This document shows, one piece after another, positions 24,603-32,759 of a DNA stretch of 64,000 nucleotides. The notes below the pieces were generated by a model, which saw nothing but the letters and a program-made list of their open reading frames with translations, was not told where the DNA came from and did not search any database. The stretch covers positions 1,674,001 through 1,738,000 of the forward strand of contig NZ_CP016895.1 of NCBI RefSeq assembly GCF_001704115.1, in the 5' to 3' direction. Source of the DNA: Acinetobacter larvae. Its GTDB lineage: Bacteria; Pseudomonadota; Gammaproteobacteria; Pseudomonadales; Moraxellaceae. Every line of letters begins with the position of its first letter. The first letter of the stretch is position 1. Position numbers and translations under genes: made by a program.

Positions 24603-25394
24603 TTACGCTAGTTCCTCAAAACCATCATACATATTCGTACCTGCTGGGTTTCGCTGAAGTAAGGACATACATCCCTCATTGAAGACTAAAGGCAACTTGG
24701 ATTGTAAATACTGATCTGCCTCAAATGCTGACTTTTTCATATCGTCAAGCCACTTGCTGAGTGTGCCCTCCGAATCGCCGCGATTTAAAAGCAGTCTTTT
24801 AATAAGTTTTGTTTCACATTCACGGCGAACTTCAATATAAGGCTCAATGATGTTTAAAATGCGTTGAAACTCTTGCGCCATCGCTGGTAAGTGTTCGACT
24901 TCAAACTTGGCAGGGCTAGGTACGCCAGTGACATGGCGTAGCGAGTGATAGACAGCATTTGTAAATGATCTCTTATGATCCAAATATCCAGCACAGCACC
25001 AAATAAGACGCTTTAAATTCAGCATATCGTTGTTGTTGATATAGTTGCGCTTTTCAATAGGTTTAGGGGCTTCATATTTGCCAGTTTTACGGATAGCTGG
25101 TAAAACTTCAGAGGTTACCCATTTTTTGAATCTTTTTGCTTCAGGTTTTCGACTTTTTAAAATCGCTGAATAGAGACCAGATTCGTTGATGATAGATAAA
25201 TCTTGGCTTCCAGAGGGGGTACGCAGATTGTGCGTACCCTTTTCATCATCATCTAAGAAACGAGTCATGTCGCTTGCCATACGATAATCTAAAGCATTTG
25301 CAACATCTGTAGCAACAAACCAAAGCTCGCCGTTTATATCAATGATACGGATGTCGTGTTGATCATGAAAAGTGAATTGTGTTAGATTAGCCAT
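24603..25394 (-). CDS. Antirepressor-like protein with Bro-N domain
   Basis: 263 aa. The N-terminal 110 residues (IRIIDINGELWFVATDVANAL, then FKKWVTSEVLPAIRKTGKY) are a Bro-N domain as in phage antirepressors. The C-terminal domain is helical and unassigned. It is the last gene of a three-gene minus-strand operon with an Arc-like repressor and an ORF6N protein, and carries the same leader hairpin as the ant gene at 21019. Confidence 0.82.
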   Translation of the reverse strand: MANLTQFTFHDQHDIRIIDINGELWFVATDVANALDYRMASDMTRFLDDDEKGTHNLRTPSGSQDLSIINESGLYSAILKSRKPEAKRFKKWVTSEVLPAIRKTGKYEAPKPIEKRNYINNNDMLNLKRLIWCCAGYLDHKRSFTNAVYHSLRHVTGVPSPAKFEVEHLPAMAQEFQRILNIIEPYIEVRRECETKLIKRLLLNRGDSEGTLSKWLDDMKKSAFEADQYLQSKLPLVFNEGCMSLLQRNPAGTNMYDGFEELA

Positions 25395-25409
25395 GTTGAC
25401 TTTCCTTTA

Positions 25410-25462
25410 AGTTGTTGACATCAATTAAGCCCTCGCCGTGCAAAGTCTGGGCTTTTTTGTTG
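25410..25462 (-). promoter_or_regulatory. Conserved antirepressor leader hairpin, copy 2
   Basis: Read on the minus strand: GACAACAAAAAAGCCCA ... GGGCTTAATTGATGTCAAC, then a TAAAGGAAA binding site and the Bro-N start. The blocks are identical to those at 20953-21003. The loop sequence differs. Confidence 0.55.
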
Positions 25463-25478
25463 TCTGAGATATTCATAA

Positions 25479-26276
25479 TTATGCTCGAAAGATACTATTT
25501 AATTTGATGCCATAAACTGCTTGCCACGCATCTTTAGGGTAAGTTTTTACTGATCCGTAATTAGCATCATAAATATCTTTGATTTTCTTGCCGTTATCCT
25601 GGCACCATTTTTTTAGAGTGCGCCAGTTGAACTTTTCACCAGTTACAGTCTCAACAGCTTTAATTGAAGCGTAGTTTTTGGATTCGCCCAGTTGCTCTTT
25701 TAGTTTTTCAGCTTCACGACTTTTTGCTGATGCAGTTGCCATTGCGGTAGCTTCACGGCGTTTACCGATTTCAGCTTTAGTTGCTACAGCATGGTCACGT
25801 TCCTGTTGTGCAATTTGCTTTGCTTTGTATTCAGCAGCCCAAGCAATAGCAGCCTCGGCAGGATCAGCGAAGTTTGGCAGGGTTAAGTCATTCTGCTGTG
25901 ATTGCTTTTTAAAATTAAAGTAGCAGTCTTCAAGTTGTTCAAATACATTCCAAGACTGATCAGTGTCTAAAATCTTGGCATGTCGTGCTGCACCTTTTTC
26001 AGTCCAGAGCATTAGTCGTGCTGTATGTTTTGGAACATGGTGAATACCAGTTACCATGTTCTTAAAAGCTTTGAGTTCAGCGCCTTCAACTTTAAAATAG
26101 TGCTTACCTTCAATAAATCGACTGGTGTTATTTGAGAAGTTCTTTTTTACATTATCGGTCTCAGTGCCATAAAAATCTGCCAACTGCTCAGTAGTCATAA
26201 CAGGTACAGATTGATACTCAATAATTGATGTTTGCTTGTCGGCGATACAGACAGGGGTGTTAATTAATGCATTCAT
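25479..26276 (-). CDS. ORF6N-domain antirepressor-like protein
   Basis: 265 aa. The N-terminal part (EYQSVPVMTTEQLADFYGTE, NFSNNTSRFIEGKHYFKVEG, RLMLWTEKGAARHAK) is the ORF6N/KilA-type domain. A central coiled coil (about 145-195) leads to a C-terminal domain that resembles other phage antirepressor tails. Overlaps the upstream Arc-like gene by 4 bases, so the two are co-expressed. Confidence 0.82.
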   Translation of the reverse strand: MNALINTPVCIADKQTSIIEYQSVPVMTTEQLADFYGTETDNVKKNFSNNTSRFIEGKHYFKVEGAELKAFKNMVTGIHHVPKHTARLMLWTEKGAARHAKILDTDQSWNVFEQLEDCYFNFKKQSQQNDLTLPNFADPAEAAIAWAAEYKAKQIAQQERDHAVATKAEIGKRREATAMATASAKSREAEKLKEQLGESKNYASIKAVETVTGEKFNWRTLKKWCQDNGKKIKDIYDANYGSVKTYPKDAWQAVYGIKLNSIFRA

Positions 26277-26437
26277 ACTGCTGCTCCTTGAATTTGTTTA
26301 TAAAGTTTAATCGCCTGATTAACTATAAAGTTAATCGAGCGATCGTGTTTATTTGCGTGTTGTTTAAGCCATTCATGATCATTGGGATCAATGACTCTAA
26401 TCTTCATTTGTGGGTGAGCAATTGTTTCGGTAGACAT
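26273..26437 (-). CDS. Arc-like ribbon-helix-helix protein (immI locus 2)
   Basis: 54 aa from ATG 26437, seven bases after GGAG. MKIRVIDPNDHEWLKQHANKHDRSINFIVNQAIK fits the Arc-type fold. First gene of the minus-strand antirepressor operon and divergent from the Mnt-like gene at 26561, with operator palindromes between. Confidence 0.75.
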   Translation of the reverse strand: MSTETIAHPQMKIRVIDPNDHEWLKQHANKHDRSINFIVNQAIKLYKQIQGAAV

Positions 26438-26450
26438 GTTTAATCTCCAA

Positions 26451-26522
26451 TGAACCACAGTGGTTCATTTGAATTAAAACTGAACCACGGTGGTTCTATT
26501 GTCAATACCCCACGGTGGTATA
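26451..26522. promoter_or_regulatory. Operator array of immI locus 2
   Basis: Three 17-bp sites centred at 26459, 26489 and 26514: TGAACCAC-A-GTGGTTCA (perfect), TGAACCAC-G-GTGGTTCT, and a weaker TACCCCAC-G-GTGGTATA. All share CAC-N-GTG with locus 1 but have different outer arms, which predicts separate repressor specificity. Confidence 0.75.
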
Positions 26523-26560
26523 AAATGAATATTATTTTGTGGTATATGGTTGTAATTTAT

Positions 26561-27085
26561 ATGAGCAGAGTAGATCCCCAGTTAAAGCTTAGATTGCCGC
26601 TGGAATTGAAAGATAAAATTACTGAATCAGCAGCAAGTCTTGGTCGATCTATAAATGCTGATGTTGTGGCAAGACTGGAACAAAGTTTTGATCAAGCTGG
26701 TGTTGAGTTGCGTCAAAATGAAATGATAATTGATAAGGATCTATATAAAGAGCTTATAGGGATGCGTAAGGATTTATTAAAAATGTCAAAACTTATATAT
26801 GACGGATTTGCTCCAAAATTTGAAGAGATAAAAATATTGCCCTATTCAAAACCCACCAACAAGGCTATCGCAGTTGGTGACACAATTAAGTTAAATTTCA
26901 CATTCGGGGAATCAAATAATAGTAGATTTGGCAATTTTAGTGTTCTTGAATATGATGGCGAGATAGGCATTGCCGAACTGATTGGGGTTACATTGGATAT
27001 AAACTATTTTGAAGATTATGAGGATAGAATTGGTTCAAAATATAAATTCAAAAAAAATGATGTAGTTGATGTTAAAAAGAAGTAA
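26561..27085 (+). CDS. Mnt-like ribbon-helix-helix repressor with extra C-terminal domain
   Basis: 174 aa from MSRVDPQLKLRLPLELKDKI. The first 50 residues are an Arc/Mnt domain closely like that of 20434-20685. Residues 60-174 form an additional beta-rich domain not found in Mnt, function unknown. Divergent from the Arc-like/antirepressor operon. A longer ORF from 26450 would run through the operators and is rejected. Confidence 0.78.
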   Translation: MSRVDPQLKLRLPLELKDKITESAASLGRSINADVVARLEQSFDQAGVELRQNEMIIDKDLYKELIGMRKDLLKMSKLIYDGFAPKFEEIKILPYSKPTNKAIAVGDTIKLNFTFGESNNSRFGNFSVLEYDGEIGIAELIGVTLDINYFEDYEDRIGSKYKFKKNDVVDVKKK

Positions 27086-27103
27086 TTTAAAACCCACTTT
27101 CTG

Positions 27104-27152
27104 AACCGCCCTCAAAAATTGGCTTCCAGTCCAGTTTGAAGGGTGGTTTTTT
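27104..27152 (+). terminator. Intrinsic terminator with long stem
   Basis: AACCGCCCTCAAA pairs with TTTGAAGGGTGGTT across an 18-base loop, followed by a T-run. Confidence 0.75.
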
Positions 27153-27167
27153 TACGCTCATTTGTTG

Positions 27168-27199
27168 ATAATGATCTCATTGTTTAAATAGAGATTATT
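27168..27199 (+). promoter_or_regulatory. Shared leader with Fur-box-like palindrome, copy 2
   Basis: GATAATGATCTCATTGTTTA, identical to copy 1 at 24122, again just upstream of an exported-protein gene. Confidence 0.4.
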
Positions 27200-27538
27200 A
27201 TGAGAAAGGTATTGTTAATCGCCGTTGGGTTGGCTTTGGTGGGGTGTGGGCAGTCTGAGGCAGAAAAAGCTAAGTCTAAAAAAGAAATGACAGAGATTAA
27301 GGTTAATCGAATCGGCAAGGAGCGAGTAATTGCTAAACTTAAGGATGGTGGATCTGCGAAATTTCAAAATCAAGTAGCATTTTGCGGTGAAGTTAATGCA
27401 AAAAATAGTTTTGGTGCATATACGGGATTTAAGCGATATATAGCTGCTAGTGATGAGTTGGTAGTTATGGAGGATAATATGGATCCAAAAGAGTTTGATG
27501 ACGCATGGAGGGAGTATTGCGTTAGTTATGCCAAATAG
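27200..27538 (+). CDS. Small lipoprotein
   Basis: 112 aa. Lipobox LALVGC gives an acylated cysteine at about residue 14. A charged linker leads to a domain KDGGSAKFQNQVAFCGEVNAKNSF. The truncated lipoprotein at 63800 of prophage B has the related KDGESARFRN and the same position after the tail chaperone, so this family is a recurrent cargo at this site. Confidence 0.75.
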   Translation: MRKVLLIAVGLALVGCGQSEAEKAKSKKEMTEIKVNRIGKERVIAKLKDGGSAKFQNQVAFCGEVNAKNSFGAYTGFKRYIAASDELVVMEDNMDPKEFDDAWREYCVSYAK

Positions 27539-27553
27539 TTTTAATTAATTAAG

Positions 27554-27577
27554 ACCCGCAAATTGCGGGTTTTTTTA
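27554..27577 (+). terminator. Intrinsic terminator
   Basis: ACCCGCA-AATT-GCGGGT followed by seven T. Confidence 0.85.
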
Positions 27578-27595
27578 TGCCTAAAGGAAAGTGAA

Positions 27596-27943
27596 ATGAA
27601 AGATAAATCAAAGTGGTTTGTGTATAAACAGAGCAATGGTAAACAGGTAGGCTGCTTTCGATTGAAGCCATTTAGCAATATAGAGTGTTCTAAGGCTTTA
27701 GGCATGCTTATGTTACGAAAAAACATCTTGGGAATAGAGGGAACTGGATTTTACCAAGAGTTTATTAAGATCATTGCTGAGCATGTCATTCAGGACTGGG
27801 AAAATATCACTCTGCAATTTACTGATAAGCATGGTTTTGAAACAGAAAAATATACACCTGAAAACGCATATCAATTAATGGCATGTGGGGATATTGGAAC
27901 AGAATTAGCTGTCTGGATTATAGATAAGGCAAAAAGTATTTAA
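27596..27943 (+). CDS. Second tail assembly chaperone G-like protein
   Basis: 115 aa from ATG 27596, after AAAGGAAA. EHVIQDWENITLQF.DKHGF then QLMACGDIGTELAVWII aligns with HLIKDWKGVTFDENGE then KLLTSGDIGIYLWAFI of the G-like chaperone at 17292. No slippery site or T extension follows. It sits right before the tape measure gene, so it may be a functional paralogue or a remnant separated from the first copy by the cargo region. Confidence 0.65.
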   Translation: MKDKSKWFVYKQSNGKQVGCFRLKPFSNIECSKALGMLMLRKNILGIEGTGFYQEFIKIIAEHVIQDWENITLQFTDKHGFETEKYTPENAYQLMACGDIGTELAVWIIDKAKSI

Positions 27944-27982
27944 CTGCTAACCACTAATACAACTTTTTACACTCAACTACAG

Positions 27983-28005
27983 GGCTCGTTTTTACGAGCT
28001 TTTTT
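27983..28005 (+). terminator. Intrinsic terminator upstream of tape measure gene
   Basis: GCTCGT-TTTT-ACGAGC followed by T-run. Confidence 0.8.
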
Positions 28006-28024
28006 ATTACCTAGAGGAACCGAA

Positions 28025-31000
28025 ATGGCAGAACAAGTATCTGGTTTATTGATAAGAATTGATGCTGTTGAGGCAAAAAAAGAAGCGCTTAAGCTCAATC
28101 AGCAATTAGTAAATATGACAACATACGGCGATCGTGCTGGGAAATCTGCTGAGAATCTCGGTGGCTCACTTAGAACAGCAAGTAGTGCTGCCAAAGAGCT
28201 CCTTAAATATACAGCAACACTTATTACAATTGATAAGGCCGTCAGCATGGCTGATGGGTATGTTCAAATGGCCGCCCAAATAAGAAATGCTACAACTAGT
28301 GCCGCAGAATACGATAAGGTTCAAAAGCATTTACTTGAAACAGCTAATACTACTTATCGCTCCCTTAAGGAGGCTCAGCAAGTATATTTAGATGTGGGAG
28401 GCTCCCTTAAAGCGTATGGATACACAACCGAACAGGCTTTAAGGATCACTGATAGCTTATCGTTTAGTTTTACGCACAATGCTACAGCTGCGGATAAAGC
28501 AGCAACTGCTACAAACGCATTTATGGCAAGTGTCTACAGCGGTCAGGCGACTGGTGAGCAGTTTAGATCAATACTTTCCGCCATACCAAGTATTGTTGAT
28601 GACTTATCAACAAGCATGGAAAAGTCGAAAGATATTATTTTAACAATGGGTAATGCTGGTCAAATTACAAGAGAGCAATTAACTCGTGCTTTTGACGAAA
28701 GTCGGGAAAAAAGTGAGCAATTAGCGAACAATATGGAAAACAGTCTTGCAGATGGTTTGACAGCTCTCTCTAACTCATTGACTGTATTTCTTGGAAATAT
28801 AAACCAATCAACTGGAGCTACAAATTCAGCAGCAGCAGCATTGGGTATCTTGGGTGAAAATATAGATAAAGTGGCAATCTTAGGGGGTGTTGCAGCATCG
28901 ATTTATGCTGGTCGCCTAGCTGCTGCGTTTGTAGTGTCTGCACAAAAAGCAGCATGGAATACTGCCGCTTTGATTACACAAACGGGGGCAATGATTGGCG
29001 CAAAAACAGCAGCAAACAACCTGTATCTTGCGCTCGGTGGTCCTGTAGGTTTGACAGTGGCTGTTGTTGGTGCTGCCGCATCAATATATTCACTAAGAGA
29101 CGCAGCAAAAGAAACTACCCCAGTGCTAGAAAAACAAGCAAAAGAGGTTAAGGATCTGGTTGCCGAGTATGACAAATTGGACGAAGCTCAAAAAAGACAG
29201 GCATTGCGAGAGCAAATAGCAGATGTCCAAGAGTTAAGTGAGGCTCATAAAAAGCAATATCTAGCATTAACTGGTCTTGGTCGTGTTGTTATCAATAACA
29301 CAGACCTAACTTTAAAAGATCGAGATGCAGCAAAGTCTCTTTATGATCAATATATAAATGGCAAGATCAGCGCAGAGCAATTTGCATCTGGTTTAAATAA
29401 ACTAAATTCAGTTAATAAGGATCTTAAAGAAAGTATTGATAAGCAGGCAAACGCTACATCTTTAGCAAATAAAGCTTATGAAAAAGCTATTCAGCTTCGT
29501 GATTTGTTTCTAGGGCGCTCTAAAGATACTGTCAATTCTCATGATAATGAGACGGCGGCGCTACAACGTAAAAAGAAAGCATTGGATGATCTTAATCAAA
29601 GTAGCGAGCAGCAAAATGCCAAAAATGAATTATGGCTACGGAATGTTAAGGCTGCTGGTGGTGGGCAAAAAGGGCTTGATTGGGGCAACTTTATGGAGTC
29701 ATGGCGTAGCCGCAACAACATTGCGTCAGACACTCATTTGAGCGATGAACAGCTCAAAATTGCATACAAAGAATATAATCTTGAGCAAGCGCGAAAGAAA
29801 GTTCAGGATGATATTACAAAATCCATTCAAGCGCAGAACAGCGAACTCAACAAGCAAGCCAAACTGACTAAAAACCTTGGTAATGGTCTAGTGAGTAACT
29901 CACACTTAAAAGGATTACCAATCAAAAGCCGTGAGTCCATTGCTGGCGGTAGTGTTCGCGGTTATACAGCGGAATTTGCTCAAATTCTTGGTAAAGAATT
30001 GAAAAGCTCAATCAATACTTTCACAGGGTTTAATGACAAGTTTCATAAGGGTAAAGGGGGTAGACATCCGCAAGGTCAGGCATTTGATATTCGTCTAAAC
30101 GGCGGTTCCGATAGTGCAAAAGTAAACGCTCAAATTAAAGCATTAGCTGATAAATATGGCTACGTTGTGAAAACTTTAGATGAATATAAGAATCCATCTA
30201 AACACGCAACAGGTGGACATATGCATGTTAGTGTGACAGGGCGTAAAAAGGGGCAAGCTGGAGCGGTTGCTGACTTGGATATTTATGATGAGATTCAACG
30301 CCGTGAAGATGCTCAAGCCAATCAACGCATTCAACTCGCACTTGCCGTCGCGGATGAAAAAACGCGCATTGAGGCTCGATTGCAAGAAGATATTAAGGAA
30401 ATCAGCCAAGCTGGCTTTTCGCCTGAGGAGACCGCTAAATTAATCGCTCAATATCGCGAACGTGCTGATGCTGAGATTGCTTTAGCTGAATATGCATTGC
30501 AGACAAAACTTGATGACTATAAAGATTTTCAGCGTTCAGAATCTGAATTGCTTGAAAAGAGTTTTATGCAGAAGAAGTTTTACGCCGCAAATGATATTGA
30601 GTTGAGTAAAGAAGAACGGCAAAAAGCCGTATCGCTTCTTGATGAGCAGTTAAAGCGAGAACAGGCTTTGCTTGAAATGGCAAAAGAGCAACGCCTATTT
30701 CAAATCCGATCTCAATTCATGTCTGAAGCGCAGGCAATGCAAGAGCGCTACAGACTCGAAGAGGCTGAACTGGTCAATATCAACGATCTGCAGGAGCGAA
30801 ACTTTCAGCGCGCAATGATCCGCTTAAAGCAAGAGGAGGAAACTAGAAAGCGCATGAATGATGCTGCCATGGCTTGGGATCAGGTGCAGGCACAGATGCG
30901 TAACTCCAGTGGAATGATGCAAGTTGAACAGGATCGGTTTAGCAGGCTGGATGCATCGCAGAATGTATTTGATTCACAGATGGTAGCTGTTGATAACGGC

Positions 31001-31870
31001 GAACAAGGTGCATTACAACGCATTCAAGATCAATTGAATCAAGAGCTCATTACTCAGCAAGAGTTTGAGGACCAGAAGACATTGATTTTACAGACGGCGC
31101 TGCAAACACGGCAAGCTATCTATGATGAGCACGTGGCTAGACAGGCTGAGGTTGAAAAAGCATATCAAAAGGATTCGCTCAATCTTCAATTAACGCAGGC
31201 GCAGGAAACACTTGGTACTTGGGCTGGTTTGTTTGGCGATATGATGGGGGAGCAGTCTACCGCATACAAAGCTATGTTTGCTTTAGAGAAAGGTTTTGCT
31301 GTTGCTAAGGCAATGATGGCTATCCCTGAATCTTATTCAAAAGCATACAATGCTGTAGTTGGTATCCCTTATGTTGGTCCATACATGGCGCCAGTTATGG
31401 GGGCTGCGGCTGCGGCAGCTCAGGTTGCACAAGCTGCAAGCATCAAGAAAACCAATTTATCTGGCTTCTCATCCGGTGGATTCACTGGCTACGGCGGTAA
31501 ATACGATCCTGCGGGTATCGTCCATCGCGGTGAAGTGGTCTGGTCGCAGGATGACATTAAGCGATGGGGTGGCGTCAGCAATGTCGAGTCTATGCGAACA
31601 AGCAACCCAAACCGCGAGATTCAGCAATCCAAGGCTATTCGAGAAAATCAGTCTGCGAGTAGCACGACCGTACAACCTAAAATCATCATCAATACACCAC
31701 CTGGCACCTATGCTGAAACCAGTACAGGAGCTGACGGCGCGATAACGATTGATGTTGTACGGCGTGAGGCGCGAGATGCTGTTAAGCAGTCATGGGATCG
31801 GGTCGGGCAATCCAATTCGCATGAGTCTAAGCAAGTTCGTCAAAACTTCGATGTAAAACCTCGCCGTTAA
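28025..31870 (+). CDS. Tape measure protein with embedded LAS-type peptidase
   Basis: 1281 aa, the longest gene in the window. The N-terminal 250 residues match the tape-measure domain (KAVSMADGYVQMAAQIRNAT). Hydrophobic segments lie near 280-365 and 1085-1150, and coiled coils near 790-960. Residues about 675-735 hold HPQGQAFDIRL and HATGGHMHV, the zinc ligands (HxxGxAxD, HxH) of LAS/D-Ala-D-Ala peptidases, probably used to open peptidoglycan during DNA entry. The protein sets tail length. Confidence 0.9.
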   Translation: MAEQVSGLLIRIDAVEAKKEALKLNQQLVNMTTYGDRAGKSAENLGGSLRTASSAAKELLKYTATLITIDKAVSMADGYVQMAAQIRNATTSAAEYDKVQKHLLETANTTYRSLKEAQQVYLDVGGSLKAYGYTTEQALRITDSLSFSFTHNATAADKAATATNAFMASVYSGQATGEQFRSILSAIPSIVDDLSTSMEKSKDIILTMGNAGQITREQLTRAFDESREKSEQLANNMENSLADGLTALSNSLTVFLGNINQSTGATNSAAAALGILGENIDKVAILGGVAASIYAGRLAAAFVVSAQKAAWNTAALITQTGAMIGAKTAANNLYLALGGPVGLTVAVVGAAASIYSLRDAAKETTPVLEKQAKEVKDLVAEYDKLDEAQKRQALREQIADVQELSEAHKKQYLALTGLGRVVINNTDLTLKDRDAAKSLYDQYINGKISAEQFASGLNKLNSVNKDLKESIDKQANATSLANKAYEKAIQLRDLFLGRSKDTVNSHDNETAALQRKKKALDDLNQSSEQQNAKNELWLRNVKAAGGGQKGLDWGNFMESWRSRNNIASDTHLSDEQLKIAYKEYNLEQARKKVQDDITKSIQAQNSELNKQAKLTKNLGNGLVSNSHLKGLPIKSRESIAGGSVRGYTAEFAQILGKELKSSINTFTGFNDKFHKGKGGRHPQGQAFDIRLNGGSDSAKVNAQIKALADKYGYVVKTLDEYKNPSKHATGGHMHVSVTGRKKGQAGAVADLDIYDEIQRREDAQANQRIQLALAVADEKTRIEARLQEDIKEISQAGFSPEETAKLIAQYRERADAEIALAEYALQTKLDDYKDFQRSESELLEKSFMQKKFYAANDIELSKEERQKAVSLLDEQLKREQALLEMAKEQRLFQIRSQFMSEAQAMQERYRLEEAELVNINDLQERNFQRAMIRLKQEEETRKRMNDAAMAWDQVQAQMRNSSGMMQVEQDRFSRLDASQNVFDSQMVAVDNGEQGALQRIQDQLNQELITQQEFEDQKTLILQTALQTRQAIYDEHVARQAEVEKAYQKDSLNLQLTQAQETLGTWAGLFGDMMGEQSTAYKAMFALEKGFAVAKAMMAIPESYSKAYNAVVGIPYVGPYMAPVMGAAAAAAQVAQAASIKKTNLSGFSSGGFTGYGGKYDPAGIVHRGEVVWSQDDIKRWGGVSNVESMRTSNPNREIQQSKAIRENQSASSTTVQPKIIINTPPGTYAETSTGADGAITIDVVRREARDAVKQSWDRVGQSNSHESKQVRQNFDVKPRR

Positions 31871-31884
31871 ATTTTATGAAGATT

Positions 31885-31905
31885 AGCCACTTAGGTGGCT
31901 TTTTT
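31885..31905 (+). terminator. Intrinsic terminator
   Basis: AGCCAC-TTAG-GTGGCT followed by T-run. Confidence 0.85.
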
Positions 31906-31951
31906 CTTACTATGTTGATATTTTACATGCACTAAATACAGGTGATTAAAA

Positions 31952-32395
31952 ATGAAAAATATCTTTTTATTTGGGGTTTTAGGGTTGGCTTTAGTTGGAT
32001 GTACAAGCATTCAGGTTAACAATACAAGTGGTTTTAACCCAACCTCTATACAGCAAGTTTGTATTGTTGATAACCCTAAAGTAATTATTAAAGACTTCAA
32101 TTACTTGACAGAAAAAAGTTTCGGTCGCTACAACATTCAAGCAAGAACAATTAAAGATACTGATGATCAGAGCCAATGCCAAACCATCTTACATTACACA
32201 GCTCTTAGAAGCTGGGATCTTGCACCATACATGGTTTCGGCTCAATTTAATCTCATTCAGGATGGGCGCCAAGTATCTGAAGCCTCATTTAGATTAAAGG
32301 GGAATGGAGGGTTAGCACTTAATAAATGGCGTAGTACAGAAACCAAGATCAATGAATTGGTTGACCAGTTACTTGGAAAAACGGAACCAAAATAA
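31952..32395 (+). CDS. Lipoprotein, Sbal_3080-like family
   Basis: 147 aa. Lipobox LALVGC (Cys near 17), then QVCIVDNPKVIIKDF, LHYTALRSWDLAPYM and RSTETKINELVDQLL, blocks I associate with the Sbal_3080 lipoprotein family. Function unknown. A cargo gene between the tape measure and tail tip genes, with its own flanking terminators. Confidence 0.72.
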   Translation: MKNIFLFGVLGLALVGCTSIQVNNTSGFNPTSIQQVCIVDNPKVIIKDFNYLTEKSFGRYNIQARTIKDTDDQSQCQTILHYTALRSWDLAPYMVSAQFNLIQDGRQVSEASFRLKGNGGLALNKWRSTETKINELVDQLLGKTEPK

Positions 32396-32411
32396 AAATC
32401 TTTAATTCGTA

Positions 32412-32437
32412 GAAGCCTCACACCAGTGGGGCTTTTT
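32412..32437 (+). terminator. Intrinsic terminator
   Basis: AGCCTCAC-ACCA-GTGGGGCT with a T-run, one mismatch in the stem. Confidence 0.7.
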
Positions 32438-32451
32438 AATACCCAAAGAAA

Positions 32452-32482
32452 AACCCCGATGCGGCAAACATCGGGGTTTTTT
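32452..32482 (+). terminator. Intrinsic terminator, second in tandem
   Basis: AACCCCGATG/CATCGGGGTT with a seven-base loop and T-run, 15 bases after the preceding terminator. Confidence 0.85.
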
Positions 32483-32514
32483 GTATCTACCCAGAGGAGG
32501 ATAAACAAGAATCT

Positions 32515-32688
32515 ATGAATAAATATTCTAACATCAAACCCAATATTAGCATAGAGGGAAAAATGAGCAGTAAAGATGCAGGAAAAGTTGCAATCATTAT
32601 GGCTTGGGGAAAGTCTATATCATTGGTGATAGGTAGTTTTGCAGGATCGATCATTGCAATAACTGGACTATTTAAATATATGGCTTAA
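32515..32688 (+). CDS. Small membrane protein (57 aa)
   Basis: MNKYSNIKPNISIEGKMSSK leads to a single hydrophobic helix SISLVIGSFAGSIIAITGLF. Bounded by terminators on both sides, so it is an independent unit. A GGAGG lies 15 bases before ATG 32515. An internal ATG at 32563 with AGGGAAAA is an alternative giving 41 aa. Function unknown. Confidence 0.5.
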   Translation: MNKYSNIKPNISIEGKMSSKDAGKVAIIMAWGKSISLVIGSFAGSIIAITGLFKYMA

Positions 32689-32708
32689 ATCATGAAAATT
32701 AATATCTA

Positions 32709-32736
32709 AACCGACCCACTACGAGGTCGGTTTTTT
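32709..32736 (+). terminator. Intrinsic terminator
   Basis: ACCGACC/GGTCGGT with an eight-base loop and T-run. Confidence 0.85.
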
Positions 32737-32759
32737 AATACCCACAATTCGGTGATTCT

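Noticed and set aside
26450..26560. N-terminal extension of the Mnt-like gene in immI locus 2
   Set aside because: It would translate the operator palindromes; the Arc/Mnt domain starts at MSRVDPQ.
28903..29175. Minus-strand ORFs inside the tape measure and other long genes
   Set aside because: They are mirror images of Ala/Lys-rich coding sequence, with no start signals and no family resemblance.
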